Assembly (NCBI GenBank): GCA_013396525.1
Contig: VWYX01000657.1
Location: forward strand, 62,001 to 126,000
Reading direction: 5' to 3'
Length of the DNA: 64,000 bases
From: Chaetorhynchus papuensis
Taxonomy: Eukaryota > Chordata > Aves > Passeriformes > Rhipiduridae
Made by a program: the position numbers and the translations under genes. Numbering within the stretch: the stretch's first letter is position 1; each line of letters opens with the position of its first letter. The notes beneath the pieces were generated by a model. That model ran no database searches. It saw only the letters and a list, made by a program, of their open reading frames with translations, and was not told the origin of the DNA. Below are positions 48,501-63,282 of the stretch, piece after piece.

Positions 48501-49812
48501 ATTTGCTTCCAACTCCTTGACTGGCATGGGGCAGTTGTGATGGCAGCACAGCAAACAGGCAGATCCAGCTGTGGGAGGCTGATGGAAAGCCTGGAGAATG
48601 GGGCTGAACTGTGGCCATCACTAAATATGGGCTTGTCGCTCATATGATTGCAGAGAATCAATCTGATAAATGCATATGGCACTAAAGAATGGCTGCTGTT
48701 TCCAAATAAAACTGCCCCTAAGATGAACGTTTTTCTCAAAGAATTTGAGAGTTTTTAGAAATACGAACAAAAGAATGTACAAATAATGACAGGAGCAGGT
48801 AATGAGGCCGAGCATCATGGTAGGGTGGGTGTCCTGTAGAACAGCTGTGTAATTAAGGTTTCATCAGCCATGGCATTCACCTGTGTTATATGAAGTAGAT
48901 TCTTGGCTATTTAGAGCAGTTTTCTTATCTTTGGGAAGCCATCCTCCTTCTGCACAGGAAATGCAATCATTCCACAGCTGAAGTTATACAGATGCTGTAC
49001 AAGTCCTGGCAGAATGTTGTTAACACACCCTTTTCCCAGAGATTTTACAAATTAATTTTAAATAACAAAGGAACTGCCCAAATATTTTTTCCACATGATA
49101 CAGGCTTGGAGGACTAAGAAGCTTAGAAATAATTTAACTAACTTGAACTATATTGGTCATTTTTGCTCTTCCTTGCAAACATATCTACTGGAAACTCACA
49201 AAATTATCTTTTGTTTCCAGGAATATCTACACAATCACATATCCAATTAAGAAGCCAATTCTGACATCTCCAAATGTTAGGATTTATGGTAAAATTAACA
49301 CTTTAACATTTAACATTTATGGTAAAATTTCAAAAGCAAACAGCATGAATAATGAGGAATTTTCCTTTATAGAAATTTTTCTTCGAAATATTTTGATAGT
49401 TTTTGAAACTGCAAATTATTCAACGTTTTTTTGCAGGTGATATGTCTTTCCAGGATAGTTTCACTGCTATGTAGTTACTTTGTTGAACTGTCCTGAAACA
49501 TTCCCTTTGGAGTCAATTCAGTGATGAACTGAACTTCCCCAGTTGTGGCTCACTGGCTTATGGCCATACTGATATAAAAGCTCACAATTTCAAATGTAAG
49601 TATTGATGTCCCAAGACAGATGCCATGATTTGCAAAAAGTTGTAGAGACCTACGATTTGCGTGATTTGTTAAACATGTATTGTAAGTTCTGAAAATCAAC
49701 CCTTCTCCATGCTTAGGGGTAGGCATTTTGCTAAATAAATTCAAGCTCCTAAAAGGCTTTAGCAGAGCTGACCAGACTCTTCTAGTTTTGCAAAAAAAAT
49801 AACTACAGAAAA

Positions 49813-49870
49813 ATTTATGGGAATAAGATTGGACAGGAAAGATTTATGGAGAAAAGACTGGACAAGAATA
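49813..49870. repeat. Diverged 29-bp tandem duplication
   Basis: ATTTATGGGAATAAGATTGG... at 49813-49841 is followed by ATTTATGGAGAAAAGACTGG... at 49842-49870. The two units share most positions over the full 29-bp period. Confidence 0.8.
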
Positions 49871-51964
49871 AGGGCACTATTTTAGCATAAGCTCATCCTG
49901 GATCTCAGCAGTGGCCTTTGAAGCACGATCAGACATCCTGAGGCTTTGCTGGATGTGCACAGCTGCTGGCTGAAGGAAGCCTGGGAATCCAGTCCTGATT
50001 GCTGTAATTTTTGAAAGCACTAAACACATCTTTTGAAAAGACAAGTCCTAAATAGTCCAAAAGTCCTAAACAGATTTAAGGACAGAGAATTATGATTAAA
50101 GTTAAGGTTTACCAATTCACTGTACGTTGTTCTTAAATGAACAGTGACACACTTCAGAACTGTTTGGATTTTTGTGAGGCTTTTTTCTTCCTCTTAGTTA
50201 ATCCCAAGACACAAAGAGAAGTTCTGGCCACACACACAAGGAAGTGTCATGGGTTTTCTAGCAAGGAGATTATGAGCAATTATACAGTTGTGAATCTAAA
50301 AGCTCAGCAGAAGGACTTACAGCCCCACTTGCCTCACTCCCCTGTGTCCTCTGTCCTTTGCACTGCTCTGTGCTGGAAAATGAGGCTGGAATATGGCAAG
50401 AAGTTACAGCAGCCAGACAATGAGTCAAAGCAATCAGAAGAATCTGATATTAGAGCATGAGCACAAGAGCCTTCTGGTTCTGAACTGTAGTTTCCAATAC
50501 TGGAAAGCATTCACAAAAGTGGTTTTCTCTAAAGAACAATAAATCTATTCCCCTGCCCTTTCAAAACTTGAAGTTTTGGTCAAAGTACAAAGTACAATGG
50601 CCTGTAACATTAGATGAGAAAGCAAATTCGTCTTGTCCCAGGGGAATTATGGCAACTGACTCCATCTCTAAATCCCAAACACAGCTCTGCACACAGTTCT
50701 GCCTCTGGAGGGATTAAGAGATGTACATCAAACGAGAATCATTTGCTTCAATGTGCTACCAGAAGATCCCAAGATCCTACAGTAATGAAGATTTAAGAGA
50801 CATGAATAGAACAGCATTTTTTCCTGCATATTGCTGACCTGCTATCAAGTAGCAATTAAGAAACAAGAAAATAGGTAACCACAACAAAGAAAGTAAATAG
50901 GGCAGCAACTTTTAGTTTTAAGGCTCATTCTCTGATATTCCCGCTAGGTAGTACCAGGAATTGCACCTAATCTTGAGAATAAAATCTTGCAAAAAAGTAG
51001 GGAAACAGCTTCTGTCAGCCCCAGCATGTAAACCAATGTAGCATCATTCCCAGGTTTTATAATTGCCCTGCATTCAGCAGTACAATCCAACAGGCACCAC
51101 TCAGTTGCTATACAGCAAAAGCACAAAAATAAAAGCAGCAGCAAAGTACACTGACAGAAGGATTGCAGTGTTTATCTGCTGTAGGGCAGGTATGTATTTT
51201 TTTTATGGTAACACCATGGAATGTAGTCTACTCTGCCTCCTGAACTGTAATAAAAACAAGGCATTTGTAGCTTCAGATACCCTTAAAAGTATTGGGTTTA
51301 AAACAAGTCTGCTGCAATAACACTGCCAAAATACACCACAAAGCTTTCAAAAGTTTCACTTTTGCCATCAGAGAACTTCTTACACATGTCCTTTTGCAAC
51401 GAGCACCAGGAGCCCAGCCATACACTGCAGCACATCACCTTCAAGGTTTGCATCACTCTGAGCTGCTGATATTAAAATCACCTTCTGCAGTGTAAACTCA
51501 ATTCGTGTCAAATGCCTGGGACTGAAAAAAGAGATACCTTATATGATGAGAGTGGCAATAAAGATTTATTCGTATTTTAGCGATCAAATTTCTTACACAG
51601 TGCATTTCAAGTAAGGAAAATTATTTTCTGCATAAATGAGAACACAACACTGGACCAGGAATGTGGGAATCAATCAGTGAGATGCAACTTTTTTAAAAAT
51701 CATCAGAAAGCCTTGGAAGTGTGCAGCCCTGTGCTATTTCTGTGTGTATTACTATGCTTTTCTCCAGCAGATCTGCTTTGCACATTCCACCTGGTCTGAA
51801 ATCCAACTACTAAATGAGGACATTAAAATGCAAAAGGAAAAGTGATGGAGAGGATGAGCTCCTTGGAGAGAGGAGCAGTCCTCCAAAGCATCTTGTTCCA
51901 GGAATGTGAACTTGATTTTCCTAAGAGGAAGTGGTATGATATAGTGAATTCCATGGATGTGAAC

Positions 51965-51987
51965 AGCAGGTTCCTCTAGAACCTGCT
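51965..51987. repeat. 9-bp stem hairpin
   Basis: AGCAGGTTC at 51965-51973 is the exact reverse complement of GAACCTGCT at 51979-51987 with the five-base loop CTCTA. A further partial copy, AGAAGCAGGT, follows at 51990-51999, so part of the arm is present three times. Confidence 0.8.
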
Positions 51988-52253
51988 CTAGAAGCAGGTA
52001 CAGTTAGGCAAAACTTACTGATCAAAATAGATTTAACAAAAATCAGCCATTTTCTAAACCAAACCTTCAGCAAAACAGAACATTTCCAATTTAATTTCCC
52101 TCTCCTTTTTTTGCCTTCCTTTTTCCTCTTTTTTCAGCTGCTTGGGTCTGGATTATTAAGGAAAGGGGTGTATTATTTACCTATTTACCTTTTTTCTCCT
52201 ACTCTGTTTCTAATTAATCTTCAAGTTTGTATAATTTTTGGAGCTCTAAAATG

Positions 52254-52267
52254 AAAAAAAAAAAAAA
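52254..52267 (+). repeat. Poly(A) run, 14 A
   Basis: Fourteen A residues followed by CAAACAACCCAACCAAAATC, an A-rich low-complexity tract similar to that at 175-211. No retroposed body was recognised. Confidence 0.9.
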
Positions 52268-53010
52268 CAAACAACCCAACCAAAATCTAAAATCCCAACA
52301 TGTCTGTTTTCATTCCTTCTTCATTAATCACTAGAGCACTCACCTTGAAAATGGGATGAAACTCTCAGTTTGGAGGGTGGAATTACACACAAAATCCCAT
52401 GAAATCTGCAGATCTAACTTCTCTGAGTTTACATTTTTGCCTTCTCACAAGGTGTTAAAACTCTTCTAACACAGATCAACTTTACTGTGTCATTATTAGT
52501 GGAACCACAATCCATCTATTGCCAATTCTTCACCGAACACCTCCTGACAAACCTTAAACTGCATATCAAGCTGAAGGAATGTCTCATATCCGACCATTTA
52601 GCAGCAGTAACAATCCATCTGTTGTGCATTATTACTTCTATGAATCATAAACTTAATTTGAAATTAGGTGATTAAATAGTAGCATAATTCACTTAGATGT
52701 TAAAGGGATAATGCTTTGTTTGTGGTTCCAGCTGTTTACCTGGAATTTCTTTAGCTGAAGCTTAGGGCATAACTGTGTGAAAGTCAGTTAATGACTGGCA
52801 ACCAACACCAGGTTTTGTGTTTAAAAGTCAAATGAGCAATGGAGTTTGGGAGAAAATAATCATGAGGCAACAGACACAAGTTAATGTCCTCATTCCATGT
52901 GATGCACACTTTTGAGTGATAAGGGAGAAAAGGACAATGATTGTGTTTTCCAATGTTTTTCTATTAGCAAAGCACCCCAGTTTTTCCCTTGTAACCTAAT
53001 ATTGGGCACA

Positions 53011-53042
53011 GGTACCATAGGCCTGAGTGGGGGGATGGTACC
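53011..53042. repeat. 8-bp inverted repeat
   Basis: GGTACCAT at 53011-53018 pairs with ATGGTACC at 53035-53042 across a 16-base G-rich loop. GGTACC is itself a palindrome, which makes the inverted repeat somewhat less surprising. Confidence 0.75.
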
Positions 53043-56000
53043 ACTACCTTAGCAAAAACTATTTCATCTCCACTGCAGAGGTTTCTTTCTTTTCTCACTT
53101 CATATGCCACAAGCATATTTTCTATTGATAGCTCAAGCAGGGAATTGAACGTGTTTTTTCAAATAAAAGCAGAAAACAATGCTTATGAAGCACTCGCAGA
53201 GATTCAGTCTTTTTCCAAATATTGAACTATTGTATGTTTGGCAGAGATATGCTATGAAATAGGATGAATTACAAACACTTGTTACCTTTTGGTTCCACTA
53301 GGCTGATATCCTTCACATTTCTTTTGCTGGGGCTCTGCATTTATAGGTGCAAGCATCTGTGTGGGGAATGTCCCTGTGCAACTTCTGTCAGAGAACTTCT
53401 CCCATCTGTCCTTTTGCATCAGGGTGCTACATAACTTTATGGAGCCCCCCTGCAGAAGCAGGAAGAAGTGAAAGGACCCATGCTGGGTGACCAGGAGATT
53501 CATAGGAGGGTCAAGGTACAGAAGGGCTGAGCTCTCTTTACTTCTGACTGCTGCAGGGAGAGGAGAATATGTAATTTAAGTCATGCTCTAGCCTAAAGTA
53601 TTAAATAATAAACATAACTAACTTAAATATCTCCAACTATCAGCAAGTGGTATCAATGTTTTTGTCACTTTGCCTATCTGGTCTATGATGTTTCTTCCTA
53701 AATTTAAATGTAAGTAAAAATATTATGTGCAGTCAAAGCCAAGTTTGAAAGGTAAGAAGGCATCAGGAATGTTCTCATTGACCTCAGCAGGCCACGGGAT
53801 ACTTAAACATCTTGTACCTGCACAAAAATGGGGCTTTAATTCACCACTACTTTGTTCCAAAATATTACTTTAAAAAATACTAAGAAGAAACTGAAGAATG
53901 GGGACGCATAACATTTGTTTGCAGTGATTTAAGCGTAGACTGTAAATGGTATCTACTCACAGTGCAGAAAACCTGCACAATCAGAAACACAAAAAGGTTG
54001 AAAAAAGGGAAGAAGAAGGCGTAAAGTAATAACGTCCTCCCTCTGCTCAGCTGCAGAAAGTTGGAAGTGCCTGTTCCTTAGCACTTGCTATGATTTTGTG
54101 TCTGTTACACTTTCTGATGATTAACAAATTTACTCTGACAATGAAAGTGCAATCTTTCCTGAGATAGCATGGTTGTTATCTTCCCTCCACGATGGATCTG
54201 TTCTCTGCTTTATGGGAGTGGCAAGAACAGAGACTCAGCTAACCAGTGGCTGGAGCTTCAACCACTTCAGTGTAAGTATTGCAGGGTTTTATTACAAGGA
54301 ATTCACAATGTTGCCTTTGAGCTTCTTTTTTTTTTACTCTCGGGTTTGCAAATTTTATTTGCTGCTACAAAACCATCGTTCCCGTTCCATTTGCTGTAGG
54401 CAATGTCAGAATGTCCCCATCCAAATGGCTCATCAGCCTCATTCAGATTGCTGTCACTCATGCCACGGGCAGATCAGTAAGACAAGACATCCTGAGATGT
54501 TCTCATAGCTACATAACTGCTCTAATAATGACATGCAGCTCCTGTAGCAGAGTGCCTGCAGCAGCTGATAAATTCAGAGTCTACTTGCTGACCAGTTCTC
54601 ACTGTGCTGTAATAAAATGCTATTGGCAGGTGTAGATACAGGGGGGAACAAGGTTCTGCCTCAAATTTCTGCCCTTAGAATTGCTTATCTTTTAATAACA
54701 AAATGAGAATGTTGAAGTGGCGAGTAGAGCAGTGCTTTAACAGAATTTATAACAAAACACTACTGATGGGCAGAGGAGCAGGCTCTGCAGAATGAGCTGC
54801 TCAGCCCAAGGAAATCACTGCACAGTGAATGTTTGGGAACTACGGATTACAACTGACCTGCCATCTGGCACTAAAGGAAACAGTGTCACACTTCCAGCAC
54901 AGAGCAGGCACCAGGGAGCCTCTGATTACTCTGCCAGACAATACTTTGCTTGAATGAAATATATTGTACAGTCTCATTAATTGCATATTTTACCTCCACA
55001 TGACTGTCATAATTTGCCATAAAAATAAGATTTATTTACCAGCATAACAGAAAAAGAGACAGGAAACACAAAACAGAGGGGCTCATTAATTCTTGAAATT
55101 TTTGCATCACAAAAAGGTAGGACATTGCCAGTCTTAAGCTCAGTCCAATAGATAATAATTTAGAGAGAAATTTATGTACGCCCTGAACTTCCAAACAGAA
55201 AATTGTGCATTACATGGACAGCAGGGAGACTCAGAGAGCTCTACTGCCAGGAAAATCTATTGTCAAGGACATGGCTTTAGGAATAGAATACAGAGAAACA
55301 CAACAAAAACTTATCAAAAGAGCAAAATTTATCAATAGAAATGATGCTATTATCTCACGAAATCTCAAAAGAAGCCCCATTCCTACAGAGCTGAGTCAAG
55401 GCTGGGTATGCTTCTTACAGTTTTGGCAATTAGTTCTTCTGTCACCTTGTCTGAGCACTGCTGCATTATATTGCTCAAAAAAAGGATGAACTGTATCCAG
55501 CTCTGAGTTCTTTGTTCAGGCAAATCTCCTTGTATGTTTCCTGACTGATATGGTGTCATAAGCAATTATCCCTAATGGTCAAAAAATTGTACTAAGCCAC
55601 AAAGAAAGCACTCGTGCCAAAAATATTTTGGGTAGGTTGTTAAAAAAAATGATACATAGGTATTTGAAGAATAATGTAAACTGCCAGCTGGAAGTCACAG
55701 CAGGGAACCTTCTATCCTGCATGGGATTCTTCTAAAAATCAAGAGCAATAAAGAGGAGACAGAAGACAAAATTTATCTTTAGTTCTTGTGCTTTAAGTAA
55801 ACTGCAAGAGAAATAGTAGCAAGTAACTTGTTTGCTTCCATTTCAGACAGATGTGTCCAGCTCCTTAGGTGCCATGTATAAAATGCAGTGATTAGAACCC
55901 AACACGGCAGGAGTCGGTCCTTAACTGGAGTGTCGGTTCAAAGGCAAGCACTGACACCCTCTGCTCCCCACACCAGCCCAGCCATTGCCACTGAAGGAGT

Positions 56001-56919
56001 GCAGAACTATCAGTACCCGCTTCTGGCAGAAGTACAGCAAGTTTTAGTAAAGAATCCTGAAAAAAAATCAATAAAACTGTGCCACAGAATCTGCCTCTCT
56101 GTCCTTCCACAATCTGCCAAGTACGTAATTCAGACATGTATCTCATTTTTTTCCCCCAACTTAAAACCTTTGGCTCTAAATAGCTTTCTATGTCACTGTA
56201 GATTAAGACAAAATAGTCACTTCCAGTTTATAAGTGAAAGCCCTTCTCCTTTTTAAGAATTCTAAACTTATTCTTAAGACAACGAAGAAAAGATCAAGGA
56301 AAAACTCCTACAAGTAACTTTCCTATGGGCCATCTCTGCTGTAAATATAAGTAAGGAAAACAGGCATAGCTCTTTGCCATAGTTCTATCCAGCAGAGCTG
56401 CACAAAGGTAACAAAGAGAACACACAGCTGTAAGGATTATGCTCCTTAAGGGTAACAAACCTTTAGCCTGAAGTTCTCACCACCACTTTGAGTTTGCTTT
56501 TCCTCTGCAAACAGTAATTTAAAGATGAAGTGGCAAAAAGCTAAGTCACTCTAACTAATACCCTCCTCAAAAGCTCTCATGGAAACAGAGGTAATTATTT
56601 TTACTTAAAATCTCTTTTAATTAACCTTTTTAATGTAATACAAATTTCAAGATAATAAAGAAAACTTTGTACCAGCATGACAGATCAGTACCAGCAAAAT
56701 TATTAAACAAAACAAGAAATAAACATGCACACTGCCATTAAAAAATAGATGTTATTGGAGAAGAACGTACATCCCTCAGCAATAATAGACATATATATAG
56801 AAATAGTAATTGTTGTAAACAAGATATCATCTGCAGTCCATTTGCATGGAAAAGGCTGAAGAATAAAAGAAGGCTGCTTGCTGCTACCATACCCTGTGTA
56901 CACTAAAACACCTGAAAAC

Positions 56920-57197
56920 TCACAGTACCATGGGATCACCCAGCTATTTAGGCTGAAAAAGCCCTCCAAGGTCATTGAGTCCAACTGTTACCGCAGCACT
57001 GCCAAGCCTATCACAGCCCCTCAGTGCCACATCTCCACATTTTTCAACACTTTCAGGGAAGGTGACTCCACCCCCCACCTGGGCAGCCTGTTCCAATGTG
57101 TGAAAATACTTTCACTGAAGGAATTTCCCCTCATACCCAAATCTAAACCTCCCCTGGTGCAACATGAGGCCATTTCCTCTGGTTGTGTCCCTTGTTA
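56920..57197 (-). mobile_element. CR1 LINE, 5'-truncated, different subfamily
   Basis: The plus strand reads CACAGTACCATGGGATCACC...AGCCCTCCAAGGTCATTGAGTCCAACTGTTACC...CAGCACTGCCAAGC...CCTGGGCAGCCTGTTCCAATG...GGCCATTTCCTCTGGTTGTGTCCCTTGTTA. This is the reverse complement of a CR1 3' end of the subfamily style with GAGTCCAAC and CTGGGCAGCCTGTTCCA, unlike the GGTCCAACC style of the copies at 27004 and 43802. It stops abruptly after CTTGTTAAC, a typical 5' truncation. No coding capacity remains. Confidence 0.9.
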
Positions 57198-60100
57198 ACT
57201 ACAAGTAAATGGAAAAGCTGAATAAGAAAAGCAATACACCAGATTTAACAAAAGAATGTACAACTCCTTTACACAACTGACACCTGGGAGAGCCACTTTG
57301 AAAGGACTTATTTGAAGAAAAAACTAAAAACGAGGCCCAAGGCACTGGAGAGATGAGCACTGATTTTTCTGTGTCTGTAACTGAGCAAAGGTGGCTACCA
57401 CAGCAATATCAGCTCGCCTTGTGTTTGTTTGCACCAAATACTTGACAGCAGTGGCTGTTCTGAGCCTTCTGCCCCTCTGTCCATGGGTGCAGCTGTTGCT
57501 ACTGGTTATACACGTGAGCTCTGCCCATTCACACTCAAAGCCTCAGCTGACTTTCTCCCTTGCTCTGAAAATAACACACCAGTTACTGCCTGTTTGTCAG
57601 CCCTCACAGATTTTTTCTTTTTTTCCTGAGGAGACAGAACTACTTCATTTCAGGCATGAAATAGTAGGCAGCTTTTAGCATTTTTCAAAGTTATCTACAT
57701 AATATTCTAATAAGCAAAGGTATTTATTCTGATTTCCTGAATCAACAATAATAATAAAAGCTATTACTTCTGAAACGAGTTACGGTTCTTTCATAAGAGA
57801 TGTTGTTACCAAATAATTTATTTGTCAAACCATCCAATATAATGTAAAAGATAATAAATTTAGTTCTCAGAATAAATACAGATTATTTTTCCCATCCCTG
57901 TGTTAAGCTTGTTAATTTTGACTTTCCCTTTATACTGCATATTCCTCTTAAGACCATTCACTTTTCTGGCAAATAGTATCCTCTCTCCTATTTACCTCTG
58001 TTCCTTGAGCTCTACTTTATCTCTTCTGATCATAATCTCATTCAATAAATCTTTTATGCACTGGAACTGAAATTTTAGGTTTGTGAGAAGTAGGCATTCC
58101 CTACTAGAAACAGTCATCCTCCTGGAGGAAAACCTTGCAAACCGATGCTTCAGAACACATCTAACTGTATTTCTTTTCAAATGTTAGTGGGTTTAATTTC
58201 AACTAGATTATTCACTTTGATCAACAAATATCACCTCGAGTACTGAATTACCTAAATGAAACAGCAACAATTCCACTCAGCATCTCCAGGTCACTGCTGG
58301 AGCCCCTCATACTCCACATATGTGGTTTGGCCATGGCAATCCATTGTACCCTGGGACCACTTGGCACTTTCCTTCCTCACAGCCCTTCCTGTTCTCAACA
58401 ATGCAAGTTGGGTTTTAGCACAGAAAACCTCCTTGTGGTCGGCAAAGAATTCAATTATTAATTGCCTTGCTTTCCCACAGTGAATTGCCAGGTACAAAAG
58501 CAAACAATGTGTTTAATCCTCCTAATTTCTACAACAGCTTTAGGTTTTCACTAATTTGACGTATCAGCAGTGGTTTCATCATCCGATCTCAACAGCTTTC
58601 TCCTTCCTTGAGTGCTTAACTCAAGCAGCAGAGTAGAAAACATCTGCATTTGATGGATGTTTCTGTGGCAGCCCTGCAGCCCCCACTGGCCTCATCCCAG
58701 CCCCTGCTGCCACTCCTCCCTCCCAGCAGCACCGGGCTCTGCAGTGGCCCCAAGGCCAAGGAGTGCATCAGGTTTTGCCAGGCTCTGTCACCTTTGATAA
58801 TGGATATTCTCCTTTCTACTTCCACCAGTCAATGTTCTATCACTGACAGCTTTCATTTTACATGTAGATGTATTTAGAAATGGAGACGTTTTAACTCACA
58901 AATGTCTTAATTAAATAAATATAACACGATGGCTAGGGCACAATCATTCTGAAGGAAAACTATAGACCTAGGCAGAAGGAGAAAATGTGAGAAAACCAGG
59001 AATAACCCATGGTGGATTTGGTTAAAGAGTTCACAGTGCCTACAGCTGGATGTTATTTGAATAGCTTGTACTCCAGTCCTCAGCAATTATAACCACTTAG
59101 GAGTCTGATTATAATTTTCTTCTAGGGCTTCATTTTATTACTAGACCCAATTTAATTCATATCCTCCATCAGCATCAGGAGACTAGAAATCAGCCATCAT
59201 TATCATCTCACTTCCATTTTAGAGAAAAAGAAAAAAGGTACCAATGAGATTCTTTTTGAATTGTCTAATCATGGCCTTCGTTAGAGCCCACTGGGGCTCA
59301 TCAGTGAGCTCTGGGGTTGGTTTAACCCTTATCTCTCTGTGCCACTCACACCTGCCAGAGGAAGCAACAGTTCTGTAAACATTTGCTTGTTTTTCTAAAA
59401 AGGAAAAAAATATCTATAACTGAATAATGAAAGCTAAAATAAGGATAGCTGGTTTTGTTCTGCTCTGTTTAGAGCTTAATACTCAAACATAAATCTATAT
59501 GATACCATATACCTATTCCAGGATGCCAGTGTTAACATTCTGGTGGGAAAAAAAGCCAGCTACAGTCAAAAAAAATTTTCCCTTAAGAATTAACAGAAAA
59601 GATGTACTTAAAAAATAACTTTTTAAATGTATCCATTAATATTATGCATGCCTTTGTTCTCATGTCATACTTCAAGTTCTTTATTTGCAGACTTTCACTT
59701 AGACAATTTTCTTTTTTCATTTGTTTGTTTCTTCTGCTACTCTTGATTAATTAGAAAAGAATCTGATAAAGACATCACAGTGTGTTTCACTGCTTTTTCA
59801 AAGGCCTGTAAACAAAAAGACTGAAGCACTTTTTAAAAACATAAATGAGTAAATCATACACAATCATCTTGGTTTCAAAATGAGAGAAACTTGCTGTTTA
59901 ATGATCACTTGGGTGGCAAAAAACCCACACTGGAATCTCAAGCAGCACTTGGTAAAAGATGCAGGAATGAGCTCTTTAGTTCTCAATTCATTTTCAAATC
60001 AGTAAAGATGTAATATCATCAGGATCCTACAGATGTTCAGTATCTTGTGGGGCAGAAGCAGAAGCATGAAACAGTCAGGAAAAAATACCCAACCTGCAGA

Positions 60101-62060
60101 ATAAACAAATACAAGAGGCTTTTGGACTGCACAAACCAAATGGAAAGCAAAAGCTTTTTTAAGATTAAACCAGAGGTGTCATCCAAAGTTTACAGACCTG
60201 TAAAAACACAGCCTCTCCCTCTTGCAGCTCATTTTCCTGGATTCTGCCTTCTTACAAAGAGTTCTCCAAGGATACACTGTTTTCTCCCAATTCCCTTTGC
60301 TTTTTCCCAGTCACTCTATTTCCAGAACATGAACTGAACTGCTTGACACTTCCCTCTCCAGCACAGTCTTACAGATACATTTCTGTTTGTATTCCTACTG
60401 ACTCCAGTGATTTGGGGATTTTTGCTGTATCACTGCTAGAGTGGAGTCAGTGGCACATCCAGGCCACCTCTGACAGCTCCATGGAAGCACCCTAGGGAGA
60501 GCAACCTTCACCTGCCTCAGGACTAATGGGCATTGTGCACACCTGCACCTCTGCAAACCTGCAGGTCCTGCTGGAATGAAGGGCCAGGGGCACTGGGACA
60601 GCACTGAGGGACAGAGCTCTACTGCCTGCTGTGTCCCACTGCTACTTAAATGCCTGTTTGCCTCCCAGGCCCTCGAGTGCTCTGCAACCTTTGGCATTTT
60701 GACGTTGAAATTTTACTCATAGAGGAAAAAAATCAGAAAATATTACATGCCTTCTCCTTAAAAGAAAAAAAAAAAAAGTCAAGAGGATGCCTGATGTGAG
60801 ATCAACTGAACTGGATGCTCAAACGACTGGATTTTCAATGAGAATTTTATATGTTCCAAGGGTTTCAGTTCTCCTCCCTCCCACTCCATCATCCCAGCAG
60901 CTCCCAGGCATGCGCTGTGGGCAGAGCCCAACCTCCCTGGGGTCAGGTGCCACCTCCAGGCAGAAATCCTGGGAAGGTGTTCAGTTGGTGGTACAGCTTT
61001 TGAACCCACCCTGTGGAGTGAGCCAGATGCTGTTAATGCCTGTGCTGCACTTCAGTGGAGCAATTTGTACCACCTTGGATTCCAACCCATTCAACCTTTG
61101 CTATAGAGATTCAGATTAAGAATTAGTTTTGCCCCATAAATTGCTCAGGTCAGTGTAGTAGTCAATGCCAATTTGAAGTAATCAGACACGGAAGGTTCAA
61201 AACAAGACAAGGAAATCCTGCTCCCAAAAGCCAAAGTTTTAACAGGGAGGAGTAAAGAGACCTGTGAGCAAACATGAGCTTTGCCATTATTTTCATTTTG
61301 TTTTTCTGCTATTAGAGAAGTGCCACTTACAAAGATAATTTTTTCTCAATATTCTGTTTTTATCTTTAGATTTATTATAATTGAAAGGCATCACCAACAG
61401 CATGAGAACCAGCCCTGGCTAGTTCTAGTACCACAGGCTTTAATGTGCCTGCCAGAACCAATGTGCCACAACAGTTCAGTGGGAACTGAACCAGACAGGG
61501 CAGGAAGCACCTTCAGATCTCTAATGACCACACACACCTGGAAATTGGAAACTCTGTCAAGATTCACCCCTGAGTTTAAGCCATCCAAAGCAAAGAAAAA
61601 TTGCCTTGAAATTGCCCATTTTGGTCTATGATTATAAAATAGCATTTTTAAGGCTACATCTACATAACACTGTAACTGATTTAATTGATGTCACGGAGAT
61701 TTCGTCCATATTCCAGAGGATGCTGGAGAGGTTAGACAAGAAGAAAGAAACATGAACAATCATTTCCCCTTTACATTATCTACCCGCTACCAGTCTGTTT
61801 TTACATCACTCATCTCTGTTCATATTTTCAGGAATAAATAAAAAAGAACCAATGGCACCTCCCAGCTGGCAAGGATGAAGTTTTCTCTTTGGCATCTTAA
61901 GAGATCAGGAATTTCAACATAGGAATCAGAGCCCAGGGAGCTGACCAGACCCAAGTGCCATTGTATTCCAGCTGGAGAATGCCTGGGAACTCCCCCAACT
62001 CAAACCATTACAGTGCACTACCAAACACTCAAATTTTATGCTAAGTAAATTTGACTTTGC

Positions 62061-62115
62061 TCTATCCAATTAATATCTATTCTATCCCATTAATAAGCAT
62101 ACTTTAATAAGCATA
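62061..62115. repeat. Cluster of short duplications
   Basis: TTAATAAGCATA occurs at 62090-62101 and again at 62104-62115 (14-bp period). Just upstream, TCTATCCAATTAATAT (from about 62062) and TCTATCCCATTAATAA form another pair. Two overlapping slippage-type duplications in AT-rich sequence are the simplest reading. Confidence 0.8.
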
Positions 62116-63282
62116 ATGACTGCAGAGCATTTCTAAAGACTTCTTAGATCTGGAGTTACAAATAATTCCCATCTGTTCAAAACTGGCAGCACTTACAGGT
62201 CTTTCTGCACACAATGTAAATGATGAGTTTGATAGACAAGGATGGAGTAATGGAAAGCCAAGTTTCTGGTTAAAACAGGCGTGGGGGAGTTTCTTCTATG
62301 TGCCCTAGAAATATGCCATACTGGTCATGACATTTGAAATCTTTTCATATAAAGCCTTGAGTTTTGGGTTTGCTTGTCATAAAATCCAGTTCAATACAAA
62401 AATCAGAACATTTTATAATGCAAGTGCAGCAGTCATGTATTTTGATATGATTCCTCAATATTTTCTAAACCAAATGTTGACAATTTTAATGTAGAATTTA
62501 ATAAAAATTATGTCTGTAAGGAAAACTATTTTACTTTAAAAATCATGATCTGTTTATTCTAGCAGACTGAGGACTCAGCTTTGTGTGAAATTTTCGGGTT
62601 TGAATTTATTGGTTTAGAAATAGAGCTCACTCTCTTAGGTGCTCAAGACCTTGAGAGGTCAGGTATTGTTGTGCTGATGGAAACAGTCCCTGGCCCCAGC
62701 ACCCAGGCACTGTCATTGCTGCAGCTGGAGAGCCCCTGCCATGCCCATCCCCAAACAGGGCTGCACAGCACCTTAAACCACCTCACACAGAGCAGGGCAT
62801 TTTGCAGTTTGCAGCAGCTGGATTTGGTAGCCCCTCTGGAGCAGCTGAAAGCAGGAGAGACAACCTGACCACAACCCTGCTTTATTGCTACGTGAGTTGC
62901 TTTAAAATGCTGGGTTGTGAATCCAAACCCAATTTATTTCCCATCAGCTCTCCATGCAACACTCTGTGTGTCCATCCAGACACTCCGTGCAAAACAGCCA
63001 CAGGGATGGAAATTTATAGCAAAACCTAGAGGGCATTCACTTCTCGGTGTCAGAGCACTCCCACAATTAACAACTGCTTTGCTCACTTCTGCCCAGCTGC
63101 TCAAGTGTTTGCCAACTTTGTGCTCTGTGTTCCATATCTAAGTGGGTCTCAGAGACATCTTGTGCACAGCATAAAACACAGAGGTTGGAACAACAGATCA
63201 GTGCCCTTCCTTAGAGTTGAGATCTAACCCAGAACTTTAGGCAAGCTGTACAGACTAGTCCCAATACTGGTTTTTTGCTCTT

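Larger units (their letters stand above)
45652..56919. other. Long noncoding stretch without recognisable genes
   Basis: About 11.3 kb of unique AT-leaning sequence with no supportable gene or RNA. It holds a 14-A run at 52254-52267, two duplicate ATTTATGGTAAAATT words near 49282 and 49315, and the small repeats listed separately. Short frames on both strands do not resemble known proteins. Confidence 0.6.
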
